Shown one piece after another: positions 54,481-62,797 of a stretch of 64,000 nt of DNA. The translations under genes were made by a program, and so were the position numbers. Source of the DNA: an uncultured Flavobacteriaceae bacterium (lineage in GTDB: Bacteria; Bacteroidota; Bacteroidia; Flavobacteriales; Flavobacteriaceae); NCBI GenBank assembly GCA_947497145.1, contig CANMFQ010000001.1, forward strand, positions 186,001 to 250,000, written 5' to 3'. The notes under the pieces are model-generated. The model saw only the letters and a program-made list of their open reading frames with translations. It made no database searches and had not been told where the DNA came from. Each line of letters starts with the position of its first letter. The stretch's first letter is position 1.

Positions 54481-54715
54481 TTAGGATACTACCATTCCGT
54501 ACGATTCTCCTAGCGTATTATAAATAATATTAGCTGCGATGGCGCTGACTTAGGTAGTTCCCCCGAAACCTAAAATCGAGCAATCACCTTGTTCAAACTA
54601 GTTGGCAAGATGCCCAATATGCAACTATTCGTTAGACGAGTGGGCTTATAGAAAGAACAATAACTGTTCTGATTATTCGCCTTCTCTAGAATCGTACCTT
54701 AATGGAATGGTAGTT
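54449..54715 (-). ncRNA. Candidate structured non-coding RNA gene
   Basis: On the minus strand a promoter-like TTGACA-N19-TAAAAT (54753-54723) predicts a start near 54715. The transcript would then be a 227-nt sequence (54714-54488) closed by long complementary ends: 54488-54498 with 54704-54714 (11 bp, perfect), and 54499-54513 with 54686-54697 (about 12 bp with a small bulge). Inside, hairpins GAACA/TGTTC, TAGTTG/CAACTA and TTAGGT/ACCTAA can form. A rho-independent terminator at 54480-54449 follows directly. No coding frame of note is present on either strand. Family is unknown; a 6S-type RNA (Rfam 6S-Flavo) is one hypothesis, and a miniature inverted-repeat element is the main alternative. 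Confidence 0.55.
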
Positions 54716-54722
54716 TCATAAA

Positions 54723-54753
54723 ATTTTAAGAGTTCCTTTTCCCCTTTTGTCAA
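54723..54753 (-). promoter_or_regulatory. Promoter of the candidate ncRNA
   Basis: On the minus strand TTGACA occupies 54753-54748 and TAAAAT 54728-54723, separated by 19 nt. The start of transcription would coincide with the first base of the closing stem, which strengthens the RNA-gene reading. Confidence 0.5.
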
Positions 54754-54950
54754 TCGTATTTGTATTTTAAATTCTTCTTGAAGTTTTATCTGATTAATTG
54801 TACTGAGATTGTAATTGGTTAATTATGGGGGAATTATGGCAAAACTACAATTTTTAAAGGTTATCATCCAATAAAAATTATTGATATTTTTGTGCTAAAA
54901 ATGTTCTCTTTTTTTTATGGCGTATTACTCTTACATTCATTGCATTTATT

Positions 54951-55493
54951 TTATTGCTTTTCGGCAATAAAATCTCCCGTTAAATGAACGGTATTCCCTT
55001 TACTGTTTTCTAAACTTATATTTAATTCTCCGGTTATTACGGTATCATTGCTGTGTGTAATTTGAATTTTTCCTTTTCTTGCGAAAAAAGGTATTTCTCC
55101 TAATGGTTTTATGTTCGCAAAGCCAAAAACACCATCAAAATAATTTAATAAACTATCAAAATTTCTTGAGACTTTATAAGAGCCTTTTTGAATTTTTGAA
55201 GAGGTGTTTTTTCGGCATAGTAGAAATTGCATTGTGTTGCACGAATTGTTGTCAGTACATTTGAATATTAATGTTGAATACGACGTGCCATCACTAGCTT
55301 TATTGATTACGTTTTCATAATGAATTACGCCTTTAAGCTCTTCATTGAGTCCACCCGTAGCTTTAAAGGTGTATTCTCCGTAATACATTGTATTGGCAAC
55401 TGTTTCTTCGTTGAATTTTGAACTAGAAATCAATAACGAGAAAACCGGTATGCAAAGGCATAACCTTGAGAGCTTTGAAAATAATGGGTGCAT
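54951..55493 (-). CDS. Exported protein of unknown function
   Basis: The 180-residue protein has a hydrophobic leader (LCLCIPVFSLLISSS). The mature part is beta-rich, with YYGEYTFKATGGLNEELKGVI, STLIFKCTDNNSCNTMQFLLC (two Cys pairs), FGFANIKPLGEIPFF, and a C-terminal GELNISLENSKGNTVHLTGDFIAEK. The ending resembles small surface or periplasmic beta-sandwich proteins of flavobacteria whose last strand reads as x-L-x-G-x-F. I do not recognise a family. A 43-residue small ORF lies 27 nt upstream on the same strand, possibly in the same unit. Confidence 0.65.
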   Translation of the reverse strand: MHPLFSKLSRLCLCIPVFSLLISSSKFNEETVANTMYYGEYTFKATGGLNEELKGVIHYENVINKASDGTSYSTLIFKCTDNNSCNTMQFLLCRKNTSSKIQKGSYKVSRNFDSLLNYFDGVFGFANIKPLGEIPFFARKGKIQITHSNDTVITGELNISLENSKGNTVHLTGDFIAEKQ

Positions 55494-55520
55494 TTCTAGT
55501 TGATTTAGGTTTAGGGAACG

Positions 55521-55652
55521 TTAGTCTTTCAAAGTATTTTTGGCTATTTCATGTGTAGCAATGGTATCAGTATTGCTGTTTGCTTTTTCAGTTAAAACTG
55601 AAATAAAAAGCATGATTGCTAAAACTAATAACATATAAAAACACCTTTTCAT
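55521..55652 (-). CDS. Possible 43-residue membrane or secreted peptide
   Basis: ATG on the minus strand at 55652 opens a frame of 43 codons ending TAA at 55521. The product starts MKRCFYMLLVLAIMLFISVL (a positively charged end and a hydrophobic core like a signal peptide or single membrane helix) and continues with a short polar tail rich in T, N and K. It lies 27 nt upstream of the 180-residue exported protein gene on the same strand. No family is recognised; the signal-like layout is the only support. Confidence 0.45.
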   Translation of the reverse strand: MKRCFYMLLVLAIMLFISVLTEKANSNTDTIATHEIAKNTLKD

Positions 55653-56122
55653 AGTAGCTGATTTATTAGGTTATTTTGATTTGTATAGTATTTAAGGTTG
55701 ATATGACTAAGGTAATGCGAGACATCAGTTTTATAAACTCGTTATGTGCAAATGGTATGTTATCTTGTATAAATGGTAAATGATTTGGTGATAGATTTTG
55801 ATTATTTTGGCAATAAGAGCGGGTGTGCTGTTGTATATTGCTGCTCATTCTTATGCAAAGTTTGATTTACCGCATTTATTTTTGGGATCGCGTAATTTTA
55901 TTGTATTTTCAGAATGATTTTTGTTGATTAGGTGCAGCAATATATCGTTGTTTTTTTTTATGAACTGAGCAACGGATGTTATTGAAAATAAATGTCGTAT
56001 TACCTGATTTTTTAACCAACTATACTGAAATAACTTCCATTGATACATGTTTTTGAATTATACTTTTATAACAACTTATATTTGATTAGTAATCTGGGTA
56101 TAAACGTAGTAACTAGGTAATT
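55653..56122. other. Intergenic region before the LytTR regulator
   Basis: No supported gene lies in these 470 nt; the longest minus-strand frames (60 and 65 codons) have atypical composition and no leader or family. The right end contains the regulator promoter at 56052-56084. Confidence 0.45.
56052..56084 (+). promoter_or_regulatory. Promoter of the LytTR regulator-kinase pair
   Basis: TTTG at 56052-56055, a 21-nt spacer and TATATTTG at 56077-56084 match the Bacteroidota pattern. The leader to the ATG at 56123 would be about 30 nt. Confidence 0.5.
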
Positions 56123-56857
56123 ATGATAGATGCTGTAATAGTAGACGATGAGAAAAAGGCATTGCAAAGCCTATCTTGGGAATTGACAAATTTTAGCAAT
56201 GAAATAAATGTATCAGCGTCTTTTACTGATCCTTTTGAAGCCTTAAGTCATTTAGAAAAGAATACGCCAGATTGCCTTTTTTTAGATATTGAAATGCCTA
56301 CAATGGATGGTTTTCAATTTATTCAAAAGTTAACAAACAAGAATTTTCCCGTAATTATCACTACAGCATACAACCAATACGCTATCAAGGCGCTTAAAAA
56401 TGAGGCTATTGATTATCTTTTGAAACCAATTGATTCTGATGATTTAAAAGATACGATTGTTAAGATTAAAAAGTTTAATGCTAAAAACTACAGCGTAGAT
56501 AGATTAGAGAAGATATTACTTACCTATAATTCAAAAGCGATACACAAAAAAATCACATTCAATACTGATGGGAAATTGGTTTTTTTAGATAGTGATGAAA
56601 TTCTATATGCAGAATCAGATGGTAACTATAGTACCATTCATCTGGCTGATGGTCATAGAATAGTGCTGACCAAAAAATTGAAGGAAGTAAATGAAATATT
56701 ACCTGATGAATCATTCTTTAGAATACATAATTCGTATATAATAAATCTTTCCAAAATAAAAGAGTTTTTAAAAACTGACGGATACGTGATATTAAAACCC
56801 AACCATAAAATACCAGTATCTCGTCAAAAGAAATCTGATTTTCTTGACATGTTGTAA
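56123..56857 (+). CDS. LytTR-type response regulator
   Basis: This 244-residue protein has a receiver domain (VIVDDEKKALQSL, phosphoacceptor D55 in LFLDIEMPTMDG, switch TTAYNQYAIKAL, and YLLKPID). A C-terminal LytTR DNA-binding domain follows, with KLVFLDSDEILYAESDGNYSTI-type sequence split by conserved residues, then DGHRIVLTKKLKEV, FFRIHNSYIINLSKI and KIPVSRQKKSDFL. It should bind promoter repeats when phosphorylated by the kinase whose gene starts 8 nt later. Its targets cannot be read here. Confidence 0.95.
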   Translation: MIDAVIVDDEKKALQSLSWELTNFSNEINVSASFTDPFEALSHLEKNTPDCLFLDIEMPTMDGFQFIQKLTNKNFPVIITTAYNQYAIKALKNEAIDYLLKPIDSDDLKDTIVKIKKFNAKNYSVDRLEKILLTYNSKAIHKKITFNTDGKLVFLDSDEILYAESDGNYSTIHLADGHRIVLTKKLKEVNEILPDESFFRIHNSYIINLSKIKEFLKTDGYVILKPNHKIPVSRQKKSDFLDML

Positions 56858-56865
56858 ATTTCCAT

Positions 56866-58845
56866 ATGCTTACTAACACTCAAAATAAGGAATCCTCCGC
56901 CTATGTACATTTTGTACACGCTTCAAGAAAGAGCTTGTTTGTCGGTTTCTTTTTTATATTTTTTCAGACGTTTTCTCAAATAGTGCCCCCAAGTTTTGCT
57001 AAGGTGGTAGATAGCATCGTTGCAGTAGCTCCTAAAGATTTTACAAATCTTCATACGATGTTTAGGGCCAGTAGAAATGACACTATTTTAATGCGTTACC
57101 TATGTCGAATTTCTTCTGAACAAGACTATAAAAGCGGAGCTGCTTATGCTTTAAATGAACTTGGTAGAAAATACCGAAACATTTCAAATTATGATAGGGC
57201 TATTGAGCTTCACAAAGAAGCATTAGCTGTAGCTGAGGCAGATAAAAATGTGCAATTTATTGCGTTGAGCTTAAATAATTTGGGGGTGGTTTACCGTAGA
57301 ACTTCATCTATACGAACGGCTATGGATTATCATCAAAAAGCTTTGGAGCTTGCAGAAACGGTTGAAAATCCGCCAAAAAGTTTAAGACGTAGCATCAATA
57401 TTTCAGTAAATTCTATTGGCAATCTGTATCGAAAGCTAGAGCAGTATGAGAAGGCTATTGAGTATTTTGAACGGGCGTTACAACTTGAAACCGAATTAAA
57501 TAACCAGCTTGGTCAGGCTATTAATTTTCAAAATTTAGGAAGCTGTAAAGAGGAATTAGGAGATTTAGAAACAGCTTTGGTGAACTATAGAACCTCTTTA
57601 GCTCTTAATGAGAGCATTAATAATAGTCAGGGGCGTATAATTTGTAATAATAGTATTGCTCAAATTTATTTGAAGCAAAACAATCCTGAAGACGCCTTAG
57701 AAATTCTTGAAGCTAATCTTTTAGATGCAAGAAAGTTAGGTGATGGGTTGTTGATTGTGCCAGTATATATTTTTAAAGGTTGGGCAAAAATGAATATGGG
57801 GCAGTATAGGACGGCAGAAAAGGAAATGCTTCACGGTTTGAAGCTTTCTAAGCAGTATAATTTGCCAACATATACCATTCAAGTAAGTCATCTCTTGTCA
57901 GAATTATATAAAAAAAACAAGGACTTTGAAAAGGCGCTTACTTATAATGTTATGGCTGAAGACCTTGAGGAAAAGGTGTTAAATGAGAATACGATTAGTT
58001 ATGTGAATGATATTATTTTTCGCTACGATTCGCAGAAGAAAAGTAATAAAATAGCAATGCTCGCTAAAGAAAATGAGAATGTGAAACTTGAGCTGAGAAA
58101 AAATAGAACTATCTTATTGATAGCAGGTGTGGCGTTGACTTTCTTGGCAGGTATTTTTTACATACTCTACAGGCAATATCAGCTCAAAAATGAGAAGCAG
58201 TTATTGACACTTGAGCAAACAATGCTTCGTAGTCAAATGAATCCTCATTTTTTGTTTAATTCTCTCAATTCTATCAAGCTATATATCATTAATAATGAGC
58301 AAAAGAATGCTGTGTATTATTTGAATAAGTTTTCGAAATTGGTGCGTAAAATACTCGAAGCTTCTTCATTACGAGAAATACCACTTGCTGAAGAGTTGGA
58401 GACAGCGCAATTGTATATGAATATTGAGAATATTCGTTTTTCTAATGAAATTGATTTTCACATAAAAGTTGAAGACAATATTGATGTGCAAAATGTAAAA
58501 ATACCATCATTAATTTTACAACCATTTTTAGAAAACGCCCTTTGGCACGGACTTTCATCAAAAGAAGGGGATAAAAAAATTGTGATAACTATTTCAAAAG
58601 CTACCGAAGAAGGTCATATTCATATTGGCATTATTGATAATGGTATTGGTAGGGTTGCCTCTGAGAAAATAAAATTAGGGAAGGTGCTGAAACGTAAATC
58701 AATGGGTATTGATATAACTAAAGAGCGATTGGCTAATTTTTCAAGAGATTATCAAAATTCTTTCAATCTTGATATTATTGATTTGTTTCATGATGATGGT
58801 GAGGCTAAAGGCACTAAAGTGTCGTTATACATACCTGTTATTTAG
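56866..58845 (+). CDS. TPR-containing LytS-family sensor histidine kinase
   Basis: The 659-residue kinase begins with a hydrophobic leader (LFVGFFFIFFQTFSQ). Residues of about 85-385 form tetratricopeptide repeats (ALNELGRKYRNISNYDRAIEL, SLNNLGVVYRRTSSIRTAMDY, NSIGNLYRKLEQYEKAIEY), then a coiled stretch, one transmembrane helix near 417-435 (LLIAGVALTFLAGIFYILY) and a His_kinase domain. The phosphorylated His461 lies in MNPHFLFNSLNS, and an ATPase lobe follows with LILQPFLENALWHGL and IDNGIGR. The periplasmic TPRs probably sense a protein or peptide partner. It pairs with the LytTR regulator upstream and overlaps the convergent DUF3109 gene by 8 nt. Confidence 0.95.
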   Translation: MLTNTQNKESSAYVHFVHASRKSLFVGFFFIFFQTFSQIVPPSFAKVVDSIVAVAPKDFTNLHTMFRASRNDTILMRYLCRISSEQDYKSGAAYALNELGRKYRNISNYDRAIELHKEALAVAEADKNVQFIALSLNNLGVVYRRTSSIRTAMDYHQKALELAETVENPPKSLRRSINISVNSIGNLYRKLEQYEKAIEYFERALQLETELNNQLGQAINFQNLGSCKEELGDLETALVNYRTSLALNESINNSQGRIICNNSIAQIYLKQNNPEDALEILEANLLDARKLGDGLLIVPVYIFKGWAKMNMGQYRTAEKEMLHGLKLSKQYNLPTYTIQVSHLLSELYKKNKDFEKALTYNVMAEDLEEKVLNENTISYVNDIIFRYDSQKKSNKIAMLAKENENVKLELRKNRTILLIAGVALTFLAGIFYILYRQYQLKNEKQLLTLEQTMLRSQMNPHFLFNSLNSIKLYIINNEQKNAVYYLNKFSKLVRKILEASSLREIPLAEELETAQLYMNIENIRFSNEIDFHIKVEDNIDVQNVKIPSLILQPFLENALWHGLSSKEGDKKIVITISKATEEGHIHIGIIDNGIGRVASEKIKLGKVLKRKSMGIDITKERLANFSRDYQNSFNLDIIDLFHDDGEAKGTKVSLYIPVI

Positions 58846-59407
58846 TGTGGTCTTTGGCAACTTCTTCTAGTTCTGCATACCATTTTTCACCAAATTTTCG
58901 AACCAACGCTTCTTTTACAAATTTATATATCGGCACTTTTAATTCTTCTCCTAGTGAGCAAGCAGGATCGCATATTTCCCATTTATGGTAATTTACCGCA
59001 GTTAATTCGGTGTATTCTTTAACTCTTACCGGGTACAAGTGGCAAGAGACCGGTTTTTTCCATGTAATAACACCTTGGTTGTACGCTTCTTCAATACCGC
59101 ATTTGGCCATCTTATTATCAGAGAAGATAACATAAGCACATTCGCTGCCTTCGATTAGAGGAGTTTCCCATTCGCCATCTTCTCCTTTTATAAAGGCGCC
59201 TTGCTCTTCAATAGCGGCAACACCTTCGGGTCGTAAAAAGGGTTTTACTTTGGCGTAGATATCTACTAAAATTTCTGTTTCGTCGTCATCTAAAGGTGCT
59301 CCAGCATTACCATCAACACAACATTGACCTTGGCAAGCGTTTAGGTTGCAGACAAAGTCATTTTCTATAATTTCTTCTGATACTATGGTTTTTCCTAATT
59401 GAAACAT
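58838..59407 (-). CDS. DUF3109 family cysteine-rich protein
   Basis: The 189-residue protein matches the DUF3109 family. It has VCNLNACQGQCCVDGNAGAPLDDDE near the N-terminus (several conserved Cys), the segment ECAYVIFSDNKMAKCGIEEAY, and the block KPVSCHLYPVRV with WEICDPACSLGEEL later. Eight or so conserved cysteines suggest a metal or Fe-S site, as in related YkgJ-like proteins. Cellular role is unknown. It is convergent with the kinase gene, overlapping it by 8 nt. Confidence 0.9.
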   Translation of the reverse strand: MFQLGKTIVSEEIIENDFVCNLNACQGQCCVDGNAGAPLDDDETEILVDIYAKVKPFLRPEGVAAIEEQGAFIKGEDGEWETPLIEGSECAYVIFSDNKMAKCGIEEAYNQGVITWKKPVSCHLYPVRVKEYTELTAVNYHKWEICDPACSLGEELKVPIYKFVKEALVRKFGEKWYAELEEVAKDHTK

Positions 59408-59549
59408 AAAAAGTATTTAACGAGCGCAAAGATACGTTTTCAAAAAAGAAATTAATACAGTAATTTATTTCGTTTCGAGAGCTGAAAAAACTATTTTTTA
59501 ACTGTAAATTTGTACGAAAATTCATAAGAAAGATAGAAAAGGTGATGTT

Positions 59550-60134
59550 ATGTCGTTAAATTTAAACTTTGATTTTCGGGAGATAGCTACTTCAAGCATG
59601 ATATTGTTTGCGGTAATTGATATTATAGGAAGTATTCCAATTATTATTGGACTTCGAAATAAGGTAGGCCATATACAGTCAGAAAAGGCCTCTATTGTTG
59701 CTGCTGTGCTTATGGTGGCATTTTTATTTGTAGGGGAAGAGATTTTAAATTTAATCGGAATTGATGTAAATTCATTTGCGGTAGCCGGTGCTTTTATTAT
59801 TTTCTTTTTAGCTATTGAAATGATTTTAGGGATAACACTGTACAAAGATGATGCGCCAGAAAGTGCTTCAATAGTGCCAATTGCATTCCCCTTAATTGCT
59901 GGTGCGGGTACAATGACTTCTTTACTTTCGCTGAGGGCTGAATATCATGTTGAAAACATTATAATAGCTATTGTTGTAAATGTTATTTTTGTTTATTTTG
60001 TGCTAAAATCTTCAAAACGTCTTGAAAAAATACTAGGTAAAAATGGTATCAGTGTTATTAGAAAGGTTTTTGGAGTAATACTTTTAGCTATTGCGGTAAA
60101 ACTATTTGCAACCAATATCAATCAATTGTTCTAA
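59550..60134 (+). CDS. MarC family integral membrane protein
   Basis: This 194-residue protein has six hydrophobic segments and the MarC (UPF0056) signatures: the early IATSSMILFAVIDIIGSIPII, the VAGAFIIFFLAIEMILG segment, the FPLIAGAGTMTSLLSL turn, and the C-terminal FGVILLAIAVKLFATNI. The family lies in the inner membrane; its function is not known, and the old antibiotic-resistance link was not confirmed. It is followed 126 nt later by a small membrane protein gene. Confidence 0.92.
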   Translation: MSLNLNFDFREIATSSMILFAVIDIIGSIPIIIGLRNKVGHIQSEKASIVAAVLMVAFLFVGEEILNLIGIDVNSFAVAGAFIIFFLAIEMILGITLYKDDAPESASIVPIAFPLIAGAGTMTSLLSLRAEYHVENIIIAIVVNVIFVYFVLKSSKRLEKILGKNGISVIRKVFGVILLAIAVKLFATNINQLF

Positions 60135-60260
60135 TATGCTTACGAAAAGTGAATAGTTGTTTTAGGAGGATGTTGATAGTTGGTTTTTGTAACTAAAACG
60201 AGTAGTGTGTGCGCTATTTACCTCATGCGCTGCTAAATGTGATAAAATAAATTTTTTGTT

Positions 60261-60464
60261 ATGGGTAAACCGATTACTTTAATTTTAATGGTGCTGGCCA
60301 TACTTTTGGCTGCTTTCAATTTTACTTTGGTAAATTTTGAAGCACCTTTTGTGGGTGATAGTTTAATTGCACTTATTGGTATTGCCGCTTCTTTGTGTGC
60401 AATTGTTTTGTTGTTGATTTTTGTTACCTCAAAAAAGATTCAAGATAAAATGAACAATAATTGA
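60261..60464 (+). CDS. Small membrane protein of about 67 residues
   Basis: It encodes two hydrophobic helices (ITLILMVLAILLAAFNFTLV and SLIALIGIAASLCAIVLLLI) joined by a short FEAPFVGD loop, with a basic and Asn-rich tail. No specific family is recognised, but such small two-helix proteins are common in flavobacteria. It lies behind marC on the same strand and ends before a bidirectional terminator. Confidence 0.7.
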   Translation: MGKPITLILMVLAILLAAFNFTLVNFEAPFVGDSLIALIGIAASLCAIVLLLIFVTSKKIQDKMNNN

Positions 60465-60549
60465 AATAGCTACAGTTGTACAGTATACGCATTCAAGATG
60501 GTTTGTGTTGAATTCATTTATTCTATTGAAAAACGAATCGAAGTAAACT

Positions 60550-60586
60550 AAAAAATGCCTCTAAAGTACATTTAGAAGCATTTTTT
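60550..60586. terminator. Bidirectional terminator
   Basis: Arms 60550-60565 and 60571-60586 form a 16-bp stem with one mismatch, A-rich on the left and T-rich on the right. It serves the small membrane protein gene and the convergent oxidoreductase gene. Confidence 0.8.
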
Positions 60587-60605
60587 AATCACTTTTGGTA
60601 GCTTG

Positions 60606-62030
60606 TTATGATAGCTCCCATCCTTTTCTGTATGTGCCTTTTACCCATGCATTGGCCATATCCCAATTGGTAACTTTCATATTGGCGCCATCCCAAAGAA
60701 TTTTGCGTCTTCCAGGGTATTCAAACGGATCCCAGTCTCCTGCTTTTTTTCCTGGTTTGAATTTTTTATACTGAAATGCTTTTATGGCTAGGTTGCCCAT
60801 AAGAACCGCTTCTGTTAATGGCCCTGAACGTTGAAAATCTGAAGAAGTTTCTACGCCATTCAAGCAACCTTCAACGAAGTTGTTTTGGTGTCCTTCAACA
60901 TCACCTTTAATACGTTTTAAATAAGGTTCTGGAGCATTAAATAATTTCATGTTTGAGCTAGGTAATAATCTAGCGTTTCTAGAATAGGTGTCTGCCACCA
61001 AAATGCCTTTAGTACCGTAGAAAATAGAGCCACCACCATTATTGCCAATGCTTTCACCATCTTTCAATTCATCAGGCAGGTCTGGTAAAAGTCCGCCGTC
61101 ATACCAATTTAAAGCGATGTCACCATGTTCTTGAGTGTTGAATTTTAGGCGTACTATTGATGATGCTGGGCATGACGAGCTATAATCAGCTTCGACAAAA
61201 TCGCCAACCCAGTTTGTGGTGCAACTAGCTTCGGCTTCAGTGGGGTATCCTAAATCAAGTACTCCAAATGGCGTTTCCATAATATGGCAACCCATATCGC
61301 CAAGAGCTCCTGTTCCAAAATCCCAAAAGCCTCTCCATTTAAAGGGGAGGTAAGCATCGTTATAATCACGTTTTGCGGCAGCGCCCAACCATAAATCCCA
61401 ATCTAAGCCTTTGGGTACAGGTTGTTTTTCTGTAGGTGCTGGCACGCCTTGTGGCCATACTGGGCGATTTGTCCAGCAATCTACCTTATATACTTTTCCA
61501 ATAATTCCTGATTGAATCCACTCTTTCGCTTCACGACTTCCGGCACTTGAAGCACCTTGATTTCCCATTTGTGTGACAATGCCATTTTCTTTGGCAACCT
61601 GTGTCATTAGGCGAGCTTCATTAATATTGTGTGTTAAAGGTTTTTCAACATAAGCATGCTTTTTAGCACGCATAAAGGGTAAGGCAATAGAGGCGTGCAT
61701 GTGATCAGGGGTAGCCACCATAATAGCATCAATATCGCCAAGGTGCTTGTCATAAACTTTTCTAAAGTCCTTAAAACGTTTTGCTTTTGGGTATTTTTTG
61801 TAGGTGTCTGCTGCCCGTCTATCATCAACATCACATAAGGTTACAAACTTTACTTTTTTAGTATTATCCAAACCATTGATTACGCCTGCTCCTCTTCCGC
61901 CAACACCAAAAGCGCCAACATAGAGCGTGTCGCTAGGAGGTACATGATTTTTTCCCATTACAAAACTCGGAACGATAGAGAATGCCGCCGAAGCGGCTGC
62001 GGTATTTTTAATAAATTTTCTTCTTTGCAT
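60606..62030 (-). CDS. Tat-exported Gfo/Idh/MocA family oxidoreductase
   Basis: The 474-residue protein has a twin-arginine leader (RRKFIKNTAAASAAF). The Rossmann-type fold follows: GAFGVGGRGAGVING, LCDVDDRRAADTYKKYP, then DAIMVATPDHMHASIALPFM and the catalytic-type AYVEKPLTHNINEAR (EKP). The later C-terminal domain has GDMGCHIMETPFGVLDLG and GTKGILV. Exported members of this family act on sugars and cyclitols with tightly bound NAD(P) in many Bacteroidota. Substrate is unknown; nothing nearby indicates a polysaccharide locus. It is a single-gene unit with a terminator behind it. Confidence 0.92.
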   Translation of the reverse strand: MQRRKFIKNTAAASAAFSIVPSFVMGKNHVPPSDTLYVGAFGVGGRGAGVINGLDNTKKVKFVTLCDVDDRRAADTYKKYPKAKRFKDFRKVYDKHLGDIDAIMVATPDHMHASIALPFMRAKKHAYVEKPLTHNINEARLMTQVAKENGIVTQMGNQGASSAGSREAKEWIQSGIIGKVYKVDCWTNRPVWPQGVPAPTEKQPVPKGLDWDLWLGAAAKRDYNDAYLPFKWRGFWDFGTGALGDMGCHIMETPFGVLDLGYPTEAEASCTTNWVGDFVEADYSSSCPASSIVRLKFNTQEHGDIALNWYDGGLLPDLPDELKDGESIGNNGGGSIFYGTKGILVADTYSRNARLLPSSNMKLFNAPEPYLKRIKGDVEGHQNNFVEGCLNGVETSSDFQRSGPLTEAVLMGNLAIKAFQYKKFKPGKKAGDWDPFEYPGRRKILWDGANMKVTNWDMANAWVKGTYRKGWELS

Positions 62031-62131
62031 CTTGTATATCTATTGGATTTAGTTTCGGGCAATGAATATACAAAAAAGAGTAAGACTAAGGATGATTTTA
62101 AGGTTGTTTGTTGCGCTGTTTAGGTGGTAAA

Positions 62132-62797
62132 CTAGCGCGTACCCACCCATTCTTGGTTAAATTGTTCCAAATATTCAAGCATAAAGGCATGTCTTTGCTG
62201 CGCTAGTTTTTTACCTGTTTCGGTATTCATTTTGTCTTTTAATAAAAGTAGTTTTTCATGAAAATGATTGATGGTGGGTGCAGTAGAATTTTTATATTCT
62301 TCTTTGCTCATGTGAAGATTTGGCGGAATGGCTGGGTTGTACAGTTCGCGGTTTTTAAAACCGCCATAATTAAAAGCACGTGCTATACCAATGGCACCAA
62401 TAGCATCTAACCTATCGGCATCTTGCACTATTTGAAGGGCTTTAGAAGTAAATATTTTTGTGTTACTTTCTTTGTTCAAAGTAGACTTAAAAGAGATATT
62501 TTCTATTATTTGAACAACATGGGTGATTATATCGGTATCTATTTTCAGCGATTTTAAAAAAGAAGCCGCCATTTTTGGGCCAACAGTTTCATCGCCATCA
62601 TGAAATTTAGCATCTGCAATATCATGTAGTAAAGCGCCTAGGGAAACTACCAGCGTATCGGCTTGTTCATGTTTTGCAATTTCTTGGGCAGTAGTGTAAA
62701 CACGTTGAATATGAAACCAGTCATGTCCACCTTCAGCTCCTTGTAACGTTTCTTTGACAAAAGCAATGGTACGACTTATTATTTCTGAATGATTCAT
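62132..62797 (-). CDS. HD-domain phosphohydrolase
   Basis: This 221-residue protein has the HD motif as H-x-HD: GGHDWFHIQRVYTTA near residue 23, then LGALLHDIADAKFHDGDE near residue 75, and VQDADRLDAIGAIGIARAFNYGG near 135. The arrangement matches the YedJ-like HD subfamily of small nucleotide or phosphoester hydrolases. It is cytoplasmic, without a signal. Its ATG overlaps the stop region of the upstream acyltransferase gene by 4 nt, so they are translationally coupled. Confidence 0.9.
   Translation of the reverse strand: MNHSEIISRTIAFVKETLQGAEGGHDWFHIQRVYTTAQEIAKHEQADTLVVSLGALLHDIADAKFHDGDETVGPKMAASFLKSLKIDTDIITHVVQIIENISFKSTLNKESNTKIFTSKALQIVQDADRLDAIGAIGIARAFNYGGFKNRELYNPAIPPNLHMSKEEYKNSTAPTINHFHEKLLLLKDKMNTETGKKLAQQRHAFMLEYLEQFNQEWVGTR

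Noticed and set aside
54488-54714. Reading the structured element as tmRNA, RNase P RNA or SRP RNA
   Set aside because: No T-loop GGTTCGA, no tag ORF ending in Ala-Ala, no RNase P core motifs and no SRP GGAA/AGCA tetraloop pattern were found.
55666-56048. Two minus-strand frames of 60 and 65 codons
   Set aside because: No leader, family or native-looking composition, and no conserved spacing to a neighbour.
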